A DNA stretch of 64,000 nt from Oidiodendron maius Zn (GCA_000827325.1 KN832875.1:806001-870000), one strand, 5' to 3'; shown: positions 24,839-37,800, numbered from the stretch's first letter. A program made the numbers and translations. Notes: generated by a model from the sequence alone, not told the origin.

Positions 24839-26786
24839 TCATGAAAGTAATCTTGCCATGTCCCGAGGAACAGCTCCTTTCGGTGAGATGGTCTCGGTGA
24901 ATGTTGGGGAGTCTCGGCCATCAGCTGTAGGAGTGGTAGGGGTTTGAGGCAGACCAGTGAAGTCCAGACGTGAGGCGCTGTCTTGAGTTGGTTGACTATG
25001 ACTATGATCGCGACTGTGGTCCTGAGATTTAAAGGGCTGGAGTCTAAAGGTCTCGCTCTCCACAGCTAGAGGCATGCCTCTATTGTCGGGACCATCCATT
25101 TCAGGCAGAGAGCTCGTGGGCGGGATTGAAGGCTCTTTCAAAAGGTTCGGAAATATTGACATGCTGTTGGCGAAAGAGTTCATGCCTGGTAACCCTTCCT
25201 CTGTGATCTTGGCGGATTGATTTGCAGTAGCGTTTGAAGTCTTGGTAGCCACAAATGCGCCCGTGATCTTCTCTCCAGGCTTCGAAGGTAGAGGCTTCCT
25301 ACCAGGCTTCTTCTTCGCTTTCGGCGGCCTGCCAACAGGCCTCTTGGTACCAAATGGTAGCTGGGACTGCTTCGTTTTTGCCACGCCGTTCGCGGGGGTT
25401 GGGCTTTGCTGTCGAGGGCTGGCTCCAGGAGTAAGGAACCCTTCCTTCTTAACGACATCGAGAGTTTTGTTAGATGTTAGTACTATCTCGAAATCAGACT
25501 TGATCTTGGGCTCCTCCTTTGGAACAAGACTGTAATCCCCACAATCCTTGTCGTCCCAGTGTGGCAGTCCAACGTGCCGTGCAACCTCGTCACATTCGCC
25601 CCGAACCACTAGGTCCCAGCAGTCCTTCACATCGATTCCTACGGGTTCCGGGTCATAGTTGATCCAGGCCGTGCACCCACCTCGGCGCGCTCTTGTCACG
25701 CCGCACAATTCCTTTACCAGGCGCCGGATACCTGGAACTTTAAGACTTGTGCCTACTACAATGACAGCATCGGGCCGGCTCTTGAGGTCGGCATGGCTGA
25801 CAGCGCCGATGGCCTCCTCGTCAGGGTTAAATTCATTATACAAGACCATCCTCGGCCTTAAGCGACCGATTCCATGACTTCTGAGGCCCCCGGCAACCCG
25901 CACGCCATCTGTTACCTCGCATTCTTGACATGACGGAGGCTCGGGACCTTCGAAGAGTGCGCCATTGAAATCTGACAAGTGGCCACACTTAGTACAGACC
26001 ATCTTGCTGAGGCCGCCGTGTAGTTGGACGGTCTTGGGCCATGGCGCCTTCTTGTTCAAGGGGACGGTGGTCGCAAGGGGTTCCAGGGCTACATCGATGC
26101 CATCGACATTCTGGGTGTACAAGCGCATTAACCGGCCCTCCTCAGCAATGGTGGCAAGCATGTGGTGGAACGGGGTAGGCTTGGCCTCTTGGGTCAGATG
26201 CGACAACTCACGCACCATGTCGTGGAAAGAGCTTGTCGAAGAGTCGCTTCGATAGACCGAGGCATCGAAGAGGTGCTTGCCGGAGGCTCTCAGCTTGTGC
26301 TGGCTGCGCAGGGTATTGAACAGGCCCGTCGACGAGCGGAAGTCAGGAACTATTTAGCTTTAGCCAAATGGCACACGTAGAGTAGGGCTGGAGAAACTTA
26401 CTGCCTGCAGACACTGAGATGCCCGCCCCGGCGACGACGACTATCTTTCGCTTCCGGCGCAATGTGTCCACCAGCTTCTTTAGATTTGCTTCCTGAGCTC
26501 TGTGCTGCGCTTCATCAGAGGTGTCGCCCAGAGCGCAGAGATCAAGGTACTCGGTCTTCAGTTCTCGGGGCTTCATGATCCGCGGCCGCTTGGCAGGTGG
26601 GGGGCCGTCCAGCGAAGGAGCGCTCTCGTCCGGGCGCGGGGGCTGCGACGACAGATCTGTCTCGGAGGCATTGCTGGAGGCTGGCGAAGGGTAGTCTGGG
26701 TAGCCGGCAGGAGGAGTGGGAGATCTCGACCCAACACTGGACAGCGGCGAGGAAGGAGGAGACGACGGGTTGACCGCTGCGGCCAT
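24839..26786 (-). CDS. HST3: Sirtuin, Hst3/Hst4-type NAD-dependent deacetylase
   Basis: Nuclear NAD+-dependent protein deacetylase. By family relation its likely target is histone H3 acetyl-Lys56 after replication. Exon 1 is 26786-26402 and exon 2 is 26349-24839, split by a 52-bp intron inside the NAD-binding motif; 631 aa. The join gives GAGISVSAGIPDFRSS near residues 118-135. Other core motifs are TQNVDGID, the catalytic histidine in VQLHGGL, a zinc site built from CTKC and CQEC, VVGTSLKVPG and INYDPEP. The first 75 residues are Pro/Ser-rich. The last 250 are disordered and contain a basic GRPPKAKKKPGRKP stretch near residue 462, resembling paired AT-hooks. The assignment to Hst3/4 rather than Sir2/Hst1 rests on the RLYTQNVDGID context, the YDPEP motif and lack of a Sir2 N-terminal domain. 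It diverges from MED16. Confidence 0.88.
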
Positions 26787-27686
26787 AGTGTCGGTACGGG
26801 AGGAGGGGGCTCGACGGGGTAGCGGAACGGATCAGACAGGAAGGGCGGCGTCCAGGAGCGTTCAGGTCATGGTGGCCGTCGTCGGGAAGGAAGAGAGGTC
26901 AAGTGGTGAAGTTGGCGGTGTGCCGGCGCGAGGCAGGCTGGAGTCGTGGTGATGGAGCGTGGAAGAGAAGGAACGCTCGAGAGGCGGTTGTCGTTGGATG
27001 TTTCGCTGGGGCCGCTCGGTTAGGCCGACTTGTTTACAGCATGATGAATGAGCCGGTGGGGAAACAAAGCCCGACACAACGAAAGTCCGCGCAATTGATG
27101 AGCAGAGAGCCAGGTGGCTGCAAGCAGTGAAAGGCGGGTGTTACTGAGAGGGAATGAATCTCCGTCTCGACGTCGCAGCAGTGTGCACAGGAATCTGGCT
27201 GAAATAGACGTTTACAAAATCCTTCAACGACGGGTGGTCTCTGACGGTGGAGGGGCCCAGAACGATGGCCCAGCAGTCTCTCTACCACCCATCTGCCCCC
27301 CGCCGGCCCTGCACTGTACACATCCAAGCACTGTATGCATACGAGTCTATCTGTCTACTCATATGTGTTTTTATTTCGGTTTCGACAAGTGTCTTTTCCG
27401 CATCTCCCTCAGTTGCCCGGTGGATGCTGACAGACCCGCAAATGCAGCCTCTTGCCACCAACCACTTCCGGTTAGTCCTCCCGCCGCATCCCTGCTCCGC
27501 AATTCAACCTCATCCGCAAGGCTGCCACTGCAAAATATATCGACATATCCACATGCTTTATGGCCCAGGACCCTCGGGACTCTCCACCTATTTGATATCT
27601 GGTCCCTGTTTGCCATGTCCCATGTGTTCTGAAGTCCCAACATAGGAAGCATCTCGGGAGCGCAGATATCCCACCTGCTGGCGGCC
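26787..27686. promoter_or_regulatory. Bidirectional promoter region, sirtuin / MED16
   Basis: A 900-bp gap between divergent starts. It is GC-rich near the sirtuin. Frames on both strands (26716-27921) overlap one another and have no family features. No tRNA or repeat seen. Confidence 0.45.
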
Positions 27687-30600
27687 ATGGACCACGAGGC
27701 CGGAAACGAGACGGGCAACGATATGGACATCGACGCGCTCTTCGCAGATGGAACCGCCTTGTCCATCCCCACGCGCCCACCAACGGCAGAGCTCTACCGC
27801 CGCATCGACGAGCTCCGAGGCAGTGGCTGTTGCCAGTAAGTTGGCCTCCCGCGAGTTCAGGACCACGACTAACCCTCGCGCAGGGCGATTGCCTGGTCGA
27901 AATGGGGAAGCATCGCTTCAATTACTCCTGGCGGTAGTACGCTGGAGCTGCGGAACCTCCGATGCTCCTCTCGTGATGGCACCTGGAGTCTCGGCGACCC
28001 AACCCTGACGCCGCCATTGAGCCAAGCCATGGACGGCGGTCCGCTAAAGCACCTGTGCTGGGGCCCTACCGGCTCCGAACTGGCCGTCATTGATGCCGCG
28101 GGGAGGGTGACCATCTTATCGCTCTTCTCGTCTCTGAATAAGCCAACTCTCTCGAGGCATGCCCAGATGGATCCGGCGGACGACCTGCATGCCGTCGTCG
28201 GCTGTTATTGGCTGAATCTCGCGCCATACCCTCAAAGTCGTCCAGTACGTCGTAGAACATCTTATTAGGTGTGGTCTGTAGCTAATTGGTTAGACAATCC
28301 TGCATGGCCCTGCAATTAAAGAGGCCTCGGGGTATAAATACGAAGCTTCTCAGGCACCTGTCCCTGGCCCCTTCCATCCTAACCACGCCAAGTCCGCATT
28401 TGTCTGTGTCACTACAAACGGCATGCTAAGGGTTCTTTGGCCGCAGAACAATGGCAAGTGGTACGAGTCGCATACGGAACTAGAGAGCATAGTATCATCA
28501 GATGACCTAATCACCCATGCTGCGATATGTTCCGATAAATGTAAGTTAGGGACCGTCCTGCACGAAAACTCTTGCTAAGCATAGCAGCTGGCACTCTGTT
28601 AATCGCATTCGCCACCACTTCTAAACAACTCAGGACCGTGCGAGCTTTAATCGATTGGGGAATGCCAAAGGTAGGGGAGAAGACCAATCCGGCCGCCATT
28701 CCCCTGAATCCAACAATTAAGACCCGCCATCTGGCTGCAACGTGCTGGCTTCATGGTACGCCAGGTGACGCTTTGAATACTTCGAATACGGAGTCGGCGA
28801 TGGTCCAGCTATCTAGTCTTGAGTTCCTTCCTTCTTCTGGGGACGCTTCTGGCAGAGGGGTCCCCCCCACCATCGTTGCTGTTCGCACGCACCTACCCGT
28901 TCCATTTGGCGATACCCGGAACTACGCCCAAGATGTCTACACCACAGTGGACAGGTGGGAAGTTTGCGAGAAGCCACAAGCAATTCACCCGGCCTTCGAG
29001 CAGCTGAGCTCTCGAAGAAACAGCCTTGGTACCCAACCAGGGGTAAGTAATCCGATCATAAGTCTCAAGCACTTAACTGACTGCCTACAGAGCGTCCATT
29101 TTCTCAAACGGCTTGAGAGTTTTACGGTCCCGAAAGTAGTTATAGCAATGCAGCCCATGAATCTTGGAAAAGTCATATGCTTCGCGTACAGTGATAGCTC
29201 CGTCGATTATCGGGATAGAGCCACGATGGTGGAGACGTTTAACGATGATGACCTCACGAGAGTCTGGCATTTATCGCAGATTGGATTCTCATATGCGGAG
29301 GATGAGCCTTGTAGAGTTCCCTCCCAATTTTTAACTAGCTCTTACTAATTCGTGATAGGCCTGCAATTTGCCTTGTCTCCGAGCTACTGCTCTGCTGTGC
29401 AAATCCGAAACGATGGGAAGGTCAAGTGGAAAAGACTTGACTATCACTTGGGGGAAATTGGATCTAGTAAAGATGATCGTGAGTGGTCGTTTTTAGACCT
29501 TGGGACCTCTCTAACGGCACATAGCACGTTACGCTGCAGTAGCTGCAGCACTAGCAATGTCCTGCTCTACAGCAGTGATGGCCAGTGTCAACTACGACGA
29601 CCTGGTCGCCACTGCTCACGAGCATGCGAAATCAAGTGAGTCCTTTCTGTCACACTCTAGTACAAGTGCTAATTTTAGCAGATTTTGCCTATGATTGGCT
29701 TATCGAGTTATCGCAGCTCTTGAAGCTTCACGTGGATTATTCGGAAGAGCAGCACTTCGATGTCCTCATCCGAAACACGACAATCCAACTGTGTCTCAGC
29801 ATTCAAAACTCTCTCGGATATAAAGGAGACTTCTATCCACGCGTGTTTATAGGCAAGTTCTCGTGGATTGTCTTACAATTACGGAATATCGTTGTTCTGG
29901 TAACGATGGCCGCTAATATGAATGTTACCGGCCCAAACAACCAGAAGGCATCTCCACTTGAAGATCCAGGTTCGTGCTCCAAATGGCGAATTGAGGATAG
30001 CTTGCTGACGCCTTTCCAGAAGTTATAGAGGCACTTGCCGGCAGTGTCCGATGGGTCCTGGAACTCATGGCCTGGCTTGCAGACACGCTCCTCTCCCTCC
30101 CTTCTACCCTCCCATCCTCGATAGACCTCACAAACGCCAGCACCCTCTCCCTTCCAGACCTTGTGGCTCACCTGCACTCCACCAACACCATTTCCCTGCA
30201 CCTCCTCCTCTCCTCCCCCACCCGCGGCTTTCTAAACGCAATCTGTCGCCGCCTGGCGCACCTCGACTATATCGCACGCAAAGCCATCGTGCACACCATC
30301 CCCGGGCACCCTGCCAACCCAGCAACAAACCAAGGCAACACGCCCAACGGCGCCACCAATGCAGTACGGCCAACACCTTCACTTTCTCCTGAGCTTTGCA
30401 CAGCGTACATGAAAATCGCAACCTTAACCTCCAATGCCACGTTGCGCACCTCCACGTTTGAAACCCTCCTCTCCTCCCTTACCTCGCACATCAAGAACGC
30501 CTACTCCACGCACTCCCCCCCGCTCTCGGGCTCGCCCGCTGCTGAAAAGGCCCGCAACACCATGGAGATTAAGATGCTCTTCGGCGGGGCCATTCCCGAC

Positions 30601-31095
30601 ACGTTCAAAGGGGTGATCGTCGAGTTGTTCAGGAAAGAGGGTCTCTTGGACGCCGTGCGCGACGAGATCGAGCCTGCGAAGCTGTTCTTTGCGAATTTTG
30701 CTATGCTCGAGGTCGATGATGATGCGCTCAGCGTGAGGGAGAGGAAGAGGAGCGGGTTGACTATGGATTGTTTCCGGAAGACATGGTTAACCAATCCCGA
30801 GAAGAAAAAGGGGCATGGATCTTCTATTGCAGGCACTAATGGGGCTGCCAACACGAATGGAAATATGAACGACACGAATGGCACGGCGACGGGGATTGGC
30901 ACTCCTGCTGCTACGACGAGGCTTGGAGCTGGCGGAGCAGCGCCCGCGCGATGGAGGAGGTGTGCACGCTGCGCGGCGGTGATGGAGGATGTGCTTAGCC
31001 ATAGGCAGGTGCTACAGTGGATGGTTATGCAGCAGCGGAGGTGCTTCTGCGGGGGCCACTGGGAAACGATCGATGCTGGAGAGACGGGGTCGTGA
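27687..31095 (+). CDS. MED16: Mediator complex subunit 16 (Med16/Sin4)
   Basis: Tail-module subunit of Mediator, linking activators to RNA polymerase II. Nine exons: 27687-27835, 27884-28244, 28294-28540, 28585-29042, 29091-29310, 29359-29478, 29525-29635, 29679-29969 and 30020-31095; every phase is consistent, giving 1,010 aa. The N-terminal half is beta-propeller-like: AIAWSKWGSIASITPGG, LKHLCWGPTGSELAVIDAAGRV and GMLRVLWPQNNGKWYE are WD-type blades. The C-terminal half is helical. The end carries a cysteine motif (RCARCAAVMED..., then RRCFCGGHW), which I recall as the conserved Med16 C-terminal zinc-like site. The start MDHEAGNETGNDMDIDALF places an acidic DIDALF motif first, typical of the fungal proteins. 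Introns are all 43-54 bp. Confidence 0.92.
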
Positions 31096-31653
31096 TTGAA
31101 CTGATTGGTATCAATAAGTCTCTCTCACTAATGTTGTTAGACAGTAGATAAAATGAGTGGATGATGTGATTTGCGTGTGCAATATACCACGCGGTATATT
31201 TTTGCTTGTATATTAAAAATGGTAAAATTACTCTTGATGTCTTATCTCCATGAATGAGATTTCTCGAATGATATTGGTCATGTTGATTTGACCCGAAGAT
31301 CTCCCTTCCTCGATTGACAAAATGTCACAGCACTGATACTCGCGATGAAAATTGGCTTCTATATAGACAGTGCATATGTGTTTGATTGATTATAATAGAG
31401 AAGGCTATTTACATAGCCCAGGTATAGTTTAGTGTAATGTAGAGTACAAAAGTCTAACGCAACAAGGGAAAAAATCGCTGCAGCTGGTATTTTCCCCTTT
31501 CTGTTCGCGCCCTCACAACCTTACCCTAGCCCCTAAATAGATACAGCCAGCCAGCCAAGGTTTTTCTGAACACCCCAAAGACGAACCGACATCATAAATA
31601 TCTTCACACATCCTCAACAGAGTAGTCTTCACTCGAAGGGATATGCACCAGAT
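31096..31653. other. Convergent 3' intergenic region MED16 / ammonium permease
   Basis: A 558-bp AT-rich gap between convergent stop codons, expected to hold both 3' UTRs. No gene, RNA or repeat was recognised. Confidence 0.45.
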
Positions 31654-33350
31654 TTATGACTCGTGACCTCCCCTTGGGCCTTCCGGCGACCCCGCAATAA
31701 GCATCTTCTCTACCACTTGTGGCGGCTGCTCCGCTGAGAACTTACTGCTCGCCGCGTCCTCGGTATCATTCAGGACCTCCCTGGTCAGCTCGACATAGTC
31801 GTACGCAAACTCGCCAATCTCCGCGTCGTCGATACCTAGGATCTCTGCCTCCTCGCTGGCACGAAGAGACAGGCCGGGGATGAGGTTCATGATGAAGAGG
31901 ATGATGCAAGTGCCGCCGAAGGAGTATACGCCGCCAGACACGGAATCGGCGAGCTGGTAGCCCAGCTGGATCCAGTGTTGGTTGAGCCAGCCTCCGGGGA
32001 TCTCGGAGAAGCCGTCGAGGTGTGCAATATAATCGGCCGCGAAGAAGGCAGTGAGGATGTTGCCGATGAGGCCGCCGATGGCGTGCTCGGCGAAGATGTC
32101 CAGCGCGTCGTCGATGCCCAGGACGAACTTGAGTTTGGTGGCGTAATTGGCGCCGGCGGCACCCACGACGCCGTAGACGACTGCCGACCAGGCGGGCACG
32201 AAGCCGGATCCCGGGGTGATGGCGACCAGGCCGGCCACCACACCGGAGCAGAAGCCCACGGTGGACCACTTGCGCTCGAGGCGGTAGTCGAGGACGCACC
32301 AGGTGATGCCGCCGACACAAGCGGCGAGGTTGGTGACGACGGCTGCCATGACCGCGCGCATGTTGGCCGCGAGGGCCGAGCCTGCGTTGAAACCGAACCA
32401 GCCGACCCAGAGGAAGACGGTGCCGATAACAATGTGCGTCACATTGTGTGGGCGGTAGTTGAGTTCGTGAGTTCCTATATCATTGTGTTAGTCCCTCGCA
32501 TTCTCTTGCAGTTGTGAGAGTTCGGAGCGGGTTATTTCTCACCATGACCTCTACGCTTGCCCAGCATGATGGAATACGCAAGAGCAGCAGTACCCGAGGA
32601 GATATGCACCGGAGTTCCTCCGGCGAAGTCCAATCCACCCATCTTGAACACCCATCCAGACGAATTCCACGTCCAGCAGGCAATGGGATCATAAATGACC
32701 GTGCTCCAGATGAACATGAACACCACGCACGGCAGCATCCTACCCCTCTCCGCTACCGCGCCTACCGCCAAAGCAACGGTGATGGCGGCGAACATGCCTT
32801 GGTAGACGGCAAACAGCAGATCCGGTATCTTGGTGGAGCCGACGGAGGGGGCGGCGAGGACATTGCGGAAGCCGATGTTCTCGAGGTCGCCAATGAACTT
32901 GCCCGCGGTGTGTGAGAAGGCGAGCGAGTAGCCCCAGAAGAACCACTGGAACGAGATGACGGCCGTGGCCATGACCGAGAGCCATATGAGCGAGAGTGCG
33001 GACTTGCGGCGGGCGAGGCCGGAGTAGAAGAAGCTGGAGGGCACACGTGAATTAGCATCGGACTTCTCAGGGGAGATAAAAAATACACGGGTGCTTGGAG
33101 GGGGTAGAAGAGCTACATCTTGCTGGGGAAAGACATCACACGTACCCAACACCGGGAATCATGAGCAGCACGAGGGCTGTAGCCGTGATCATCCACGCGA
33201 TATCTCCGGCCTAGAGCTTGGTTGTCAGCACATATGCAACCCAGATATACAGACTGAAGCTCAATGTTAACCCACATCGTAGAACACATTTAGGTCCTCG
33301 GTCAACGAGTCGCCGCCGGTCATGATCGTGCCATTGTAGGGTTCTACCAT
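31654..33350 (-). CDS. MEP: Ammonium permease (Amt/Mep family)
   Basis: Plasma-membrane ammonium transporter. Exons on the minus strand: 33350-33276, 33210-33146, 33033-32543 and 32474-31654 (483 aa). The N terminus is extracellular (MVEPYNGTIM...), followed by about 11 membrane segments. Splicing restores MIPGVGFFYSGLARRKSAL, the conserved first helix and loop. The Amt signature DFAGGTPVHISSGTAALAY is intact, as are WVGWFGFNAGSAL and GLIGNI. Conserved pore histidines are present in the regions where the family has them. The C-terminal tail after helix 11 is about 75 aa with an ELTREVL segment, as in Mep proteins that signal or are phosphoregulated. Upstream lie several GATA sites, consistent with AreA-type nitrogen control. 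I cannot tell MeaA from MepA type by eye. Confidence 0.94.
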
Positions 33351-33497
33351 GGTGACGGTCGGTGGGTGGGTGGCGGAGGGATGGAGCTCTGCGCTCAACT
33401 CTGTGTTGCTCTGCTCTCGCTTGTCGACAGAGGAGGGAGGTGATGAGCGCCGGGGGAACAAGGAAAGACGGAGGGAAGAGAGGGAGAAGAAATATGC

Positions 33498-33552
33498 AAA
33501 GAGAGAGAGAGAGTTGCACAGAGAAAGAGAGAAAGAGAGAGAGAGAGAGAGG
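33498..33552 (+). repeat. GA microsatellite (CT tract on the coding strand)
   Basis: About 55 bases of nearly pure (GA)n with a short interruption, 150-200 bp upstream of the permease start. Read on the gene's strand it is a CT-rich block, a common feature near transcription starts of strongly expressed fungal genes. Confidence 0.8.
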
Positions 33553-33672
33553 TATGGTATGAAAAAGGAATGGAAGGTTAAAGTGAAGAGAGAGGCAGAG
33601 CCAAGCACCTCCGTGGAACGGAAGAGAGATACCCAGCCGGGGCCTCTCCTGCCTGTGGCATCTCTTGGCGTG

Positions 33673-34082
33673 TGATAACAGAACTGAATAATGAAATACA
33701 CGGGCGATACAGCGTGTGTGTGTACTGTACGGGGACCAAGGGATATGAGGCACCTAGCATCTTCTGTGTAATTGCAATTGCAGTCGTAGTCAGACCCGAG
33801 ATAAGCAGAGGATGCCAAGAAGGGAAGTTTGACGGGGCGTGACAGAAGAGACGAAACGGAGGCCCCGGTCGAGATAAGAGGACGCTCCAGCCAATCGCCG
33901 CGCGGCTCCCACGCTTCTTGCGTGCTTGCTTTTGCGGCCGGTGTCGCTGGGGCATCGGCTGCACGTGATCTCTGCGACTGAATACGGACACACGTGAGGA
34001 GGAGGAAAGTGGAAGAATCCGGAGACTAAAGCAGAGGCAGAGGCAGAAGCGGACGGAGACAAAGACAGGAGAATTAAGATAG
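33673..34082 (-). promoter_or_regulatory. Cluster of GATA-factor sites upstream of the ammonium permease
   Basis: GATA elements TGATAA (33673-33678), AGATAAG (33799-33805), AGATAAG (33872-33878) and AGATAG (34077-34082) lie 320-735 bp upstream of the permease start. In Pezizomycotina, AreA/Nit2 bind HGATAR sites at nitrogen-regulated genes, and Mep genes are classic targets. Several sites in one promoter fits this; binding itself is inferred. Confidence 0.55.
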
Positions 34083-34857
34083 GATGGTGGTTAATAAGAG
34101 GCCATGCCCCTCTCCCCACACCAACACGATCGCCCTCGCATCACAACGGTTGGTGCACAATCACGACTCGCACTGGGTCACCACCAACACCCGTCGTTCC
34201 CCTTGCAGCGAGCACGTATGAAGTACACTGCCTACAGTAGCCCACCGTCCCGGCTGTCGTTCATGTACTGCACCGTAGTCTCGTATCATGGTGTCTCTCC
34301 AGCTCCTCCCCCATGTCCTCCTGCCCGCTGAAGGGTAAGGTACCCCACGGATCGCCAAGGTCGCCCCCTCCACGGTCTGAGACACTGTGATACGCTTCAT
34401 ATCGCTTCGTCGAGGAGTAATTACACATATGATGCACATACCCACCCCACCTCCCGTTCACGGGATGAATCGAAATCTAGACGGGCGCAGTGGAGAGAAC
34501 AGTAACTGGGTATTAAAGCCCTGCAGGGACAATGCATGCTTAATGCAAATCGCCCTGAGGGTAATAGTAGGTATCAAACAAACGCCGGTTGGATGCCGAT
34601 CATCCATGCCCCCCTTTCCATGTGTGTAAATGCAGATGTAGACTTGTAGCCACTCCAAACGCCGCTTTTGCTTGTTCAGGGGAAGAAGGAAAAACAAAAA
34701 AAAATAATAATAACCACCCGCCAAGAGAGAGGGCCGCACGACCACTCCCTGACAAAATGTAACTCGCTAAAAGTGCTGTATCAAGAATCAAAACCTTCAC
34801 CCGAGGCGTCAGGCGGGATGATATCCAAAATCATTTCGCCCCTCTCAGCCTCCACGC

Positions 34858-37800
34858 TCATCCCCAGATGCCCTTTGCCGCCGCTTTCTTCTCGTCCTCG
34901 ACCCGCCGCTGCAGAGAGCGCGTCTCCCGCACGGCCTCCTCCCGCTCATTCTGCAGGTTCATCACCTCGATCTGAGCGGCGTTCATCTTGCCGACGACCT
35001 CCTCCATCTGTGCGTCCGCCTCTGTCAGCGCCGTCTCGAGCGCCACCACTCGCTGCTGCAGCAGGGCCATCTGCGAGTCCTCCGCCACGGACCTAGCCTT
35101 GCCGGATGTTGTGGTCGATAGGCGAGGAGCCTTGCCCGAGTTGGCGAACATCGGCGTTACCGGCGCCTTGCCGTTGAATGTGCGAGGCGATCGCGTGCCG
35201 TCGCGCGAGCGCTGGAGCTGAGCGTTGTGATTCTCCTTCAGGGCGTGTACCTCCTCCTCATGCCGCGAGATGGTTTCCTCCGACGACTGCTGGGCCGCCA
35301 TGAGCTGGTCCTCTAGCGCTTTGAGCTTGCTCTGCAGGGTCGTGATCTTGGCAGCGTTGGCCTTTTGCTCCTTTTCCCCACGCTCGATAGTCGTCGCCAA
35401 GCGTTCCCGTAGCTGGGTGTTAGAGGCTAGCTGTTGGCGGACCTGGGCAGCAAGCTCTTCCACGCGCTTGGCGGAGCCGCGGAGCTCCTCAGCCAAGGCA
35501 CCTTCCTTGCCTAGATGCATTTTCTCCGATTCGCGGAGGCCCTCTGTTTGCTTCCGGAGAGAGTCAGCATCTTGCTTGGCGAAGTCTCTATCAGAGATAG
35601 CCTTGGCCAGGCTCTGCTCCAGCTGATTCATGGCTTCCGCAGTCTCGCTATCTTTGGGGCCGGACCGCTCCAGGGCCTTAATTCGTTCCAGTGATGCGGT
35701 ATACTCTGCTTGCAGCTTTCGATAAGTAGTCTCTAAGGATTCGGATGACGCACGAGGACTTCCAGGTCTTGATCCATTACTTGGGAGAAGGATGTCGTTA
35801 TCCTTCAGCAGGCTCCGCAGTGACGAGATCTCTTCTTCAGCACGGTCTAGGTCCATCTTCAGCCCGCCGAGTCCCTTCTCGCATTGCCATTTCTGCTCGA
35901 TGGCGTCGTCGGCCCGGCGGCGGAGTGTGTTGATCTCCTCGCGGAGCATCGCAACCTCCTTATCATAAGCCAATCGCCTGGGCGAGTTGGAGAGTGCTCT
36001 ATCTCGCTCCATCTCCAATTGGCGGATCTTCTTCTTATTCTCGCGGTTCTGGTGCTCCTGACGCTCCAGGAGGGCCTTGACCGCGCGGTGCAGAGCGTCT
36101 CGCTGCATCTCGATGTCCCTCACGCGGTCTGCGAGGGCCTCACGCGACTCGGTTACCTTAACGGATGTCGATCGTGAGAGCGATGGAGGTCTCGACGACC
36201 TATTCATGCCGAATCCAGATGCTCTTCTCATTGGGCCTTCTATCTCAGCTATGCTGTCAAATTTGCTCTGTCGCCTTTGTAGATCCTGCTGCACCTTTGA
36301 TTGTTCGTAGGTGAGCTTTTCGTGCTGTGCAGCCTGGGCCTCGAGTCCCTCGACTCGCGCACGCAGCTGAGGCACGATCTCGTCTCGTAAGTTGTCCCTC
36401 TCGTTATGTGCGCTGGTGAGCTCGCCCTTGAGCGCAGTTAGGAGATCTTCAAAGTTCTCCTTGACTTGTCGCTCCTCGGACAGCCGACGCCGGAGATCTT
36501 CGCATGTTGCTTCGAGCTCCTTTAAGCGGCCATTGGCGTCTAGCGAGTTCATTGCAGTCAGATCGACCTAGTTAAATTAGCATCTTGTTGAGGTAAATTT
36601 GGCTGCAGTCTTACGCGTGATGCTTTGCTCTCTAATGTGCGGATCTGTGCCTCGAGATTCTTCCGTCGCGATCTCTCGTCTTGCACCTTGTCCGTGAGCT
36701 CTAATCTCATCTGCGCCTTCTCCTGCTCTGTTTTTCGTATTAAGCGATCTAATTCATCTTGCTTCGAATCCGAGTCTCCATATTTTGTCGAGCTGGCGCC
36801 CGAGTCTGAGAAGTAGTCACTGGTGCGTTTTCCAGCGCCGGACTGATTCTGGGCCTCCGCTTGTAATCGCTCGACGAGGTCCTCCAGATCCATCTCGCGC
36901 CGGATCGACGCGGCCAGCTCCGCACTGATCTCCTTCAATTCGTTCTCCATCTCTTCGATCTGTACTGGCGATGAGGGTGTTGCTAAGGGTAATGGTATAT
37001 GGGCGTTTCCGAAATAGCTCTCTGCACTGGCATTTGCCTTGGGGATATCGATGGATTTGGGCGGATTCCTGGTGGTGGTCTTGGAGGCATTAGCGGACGT
37101 GGGGAAGTGGTCGATGGCCTGTGGGGAGGGTGTTGGGAGGGGAGAATAAGGTGTCTCCGAGAACGTTGTGGTGGACGAAGCTGGTGATGATATGCCACCC
37201 CAACCGAAGAACGATCCAAGTTTAGAGCCTCCTGGCGATTTCGGAGGGACCTTCTGCACGGGCGTGGAATCCGACAAGGCTGGGCTGGATACGTTGATTG
37301 TATGTGGTGGTGCGGCCTTTGTCGAGAAGACGGACATAGTAGTAGTAGTAGAAGAACCGGAATGGCTAGTCGAGCTCGAACCGCTGTACCAAGGGCTGGT
37401 CGACTCGGTCACAGTTGTCAGGCTCGATTCGCTGGTCAACCGTGCGTGCCTTGTGCTTGGTGCGAGGGAGGTGTGATTCTGCCACGGGATAGGCAGAGTG
37501 GTGTTTCTTGGGGTGCTTTGGTCGATGGCTGTAACGGGTTCAGGCGACGAAACGTCGGGAGTCGCAGCACCGTGCACGACCGACGGTCTGCTGTAAACTA
37601 TATCAGCACTTTACATCCCGCATGCGTACAGCAGTAGACCGAGAACCTACATTAGCAGCCGCTTGGCTGAACTGGCGGGTGTAAAAGGGGCGGTGGACGT
37701 CGAGGGGAACTCGTACAACGTCGGGCTGTCGAGGGCGTACTGCCGCGCAAAGACGTCTTCTGGAAACTCCAATATCGAGTCCTGCTGGTCCGACGATGAT

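Larger units (their letters stand above)
33351..34857. promoter_or_regulatory. Promoter and leader of the ammonium permease, plus 3' UTR of the next gene
   Basis: A 1.5-kb gap in a tandem minus-strand arrangement. The part next to 33350 carries a GA/CT tract (33498-33552), then GATA sites at 33673-33678, 33799-33805, 33872-33878 and 34077-34082, and a CACGTGAT box at 33962-33969. The part nearer 34857 should be 3' UTR of the coiled-coil gene. Frames in the GA tract are low-complexity shadows. Confidence 0.6.

Noticed and set aside
31975-32517. Long open frame on the plus strand opposite the ammonium permease
   Set aside because: It is antisense to a clear Amt/Mep gene, is Asp/Gly/Val-rich as expected from its codon mirror, and shows no family features.
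5593-33350. Secondary-metabolite or resistance gene cluster
   Set aside because: The enzymes present (GNAT, transporter, ammonium permease, hydroxylase-like) are scattered among housekeeping genes and no core synthase is present.
33349-33675. Plus-strand frame of Arg/Glu repeats
   Set aside because: It is simply the GA microsatellite translated; low-complexity shadow.
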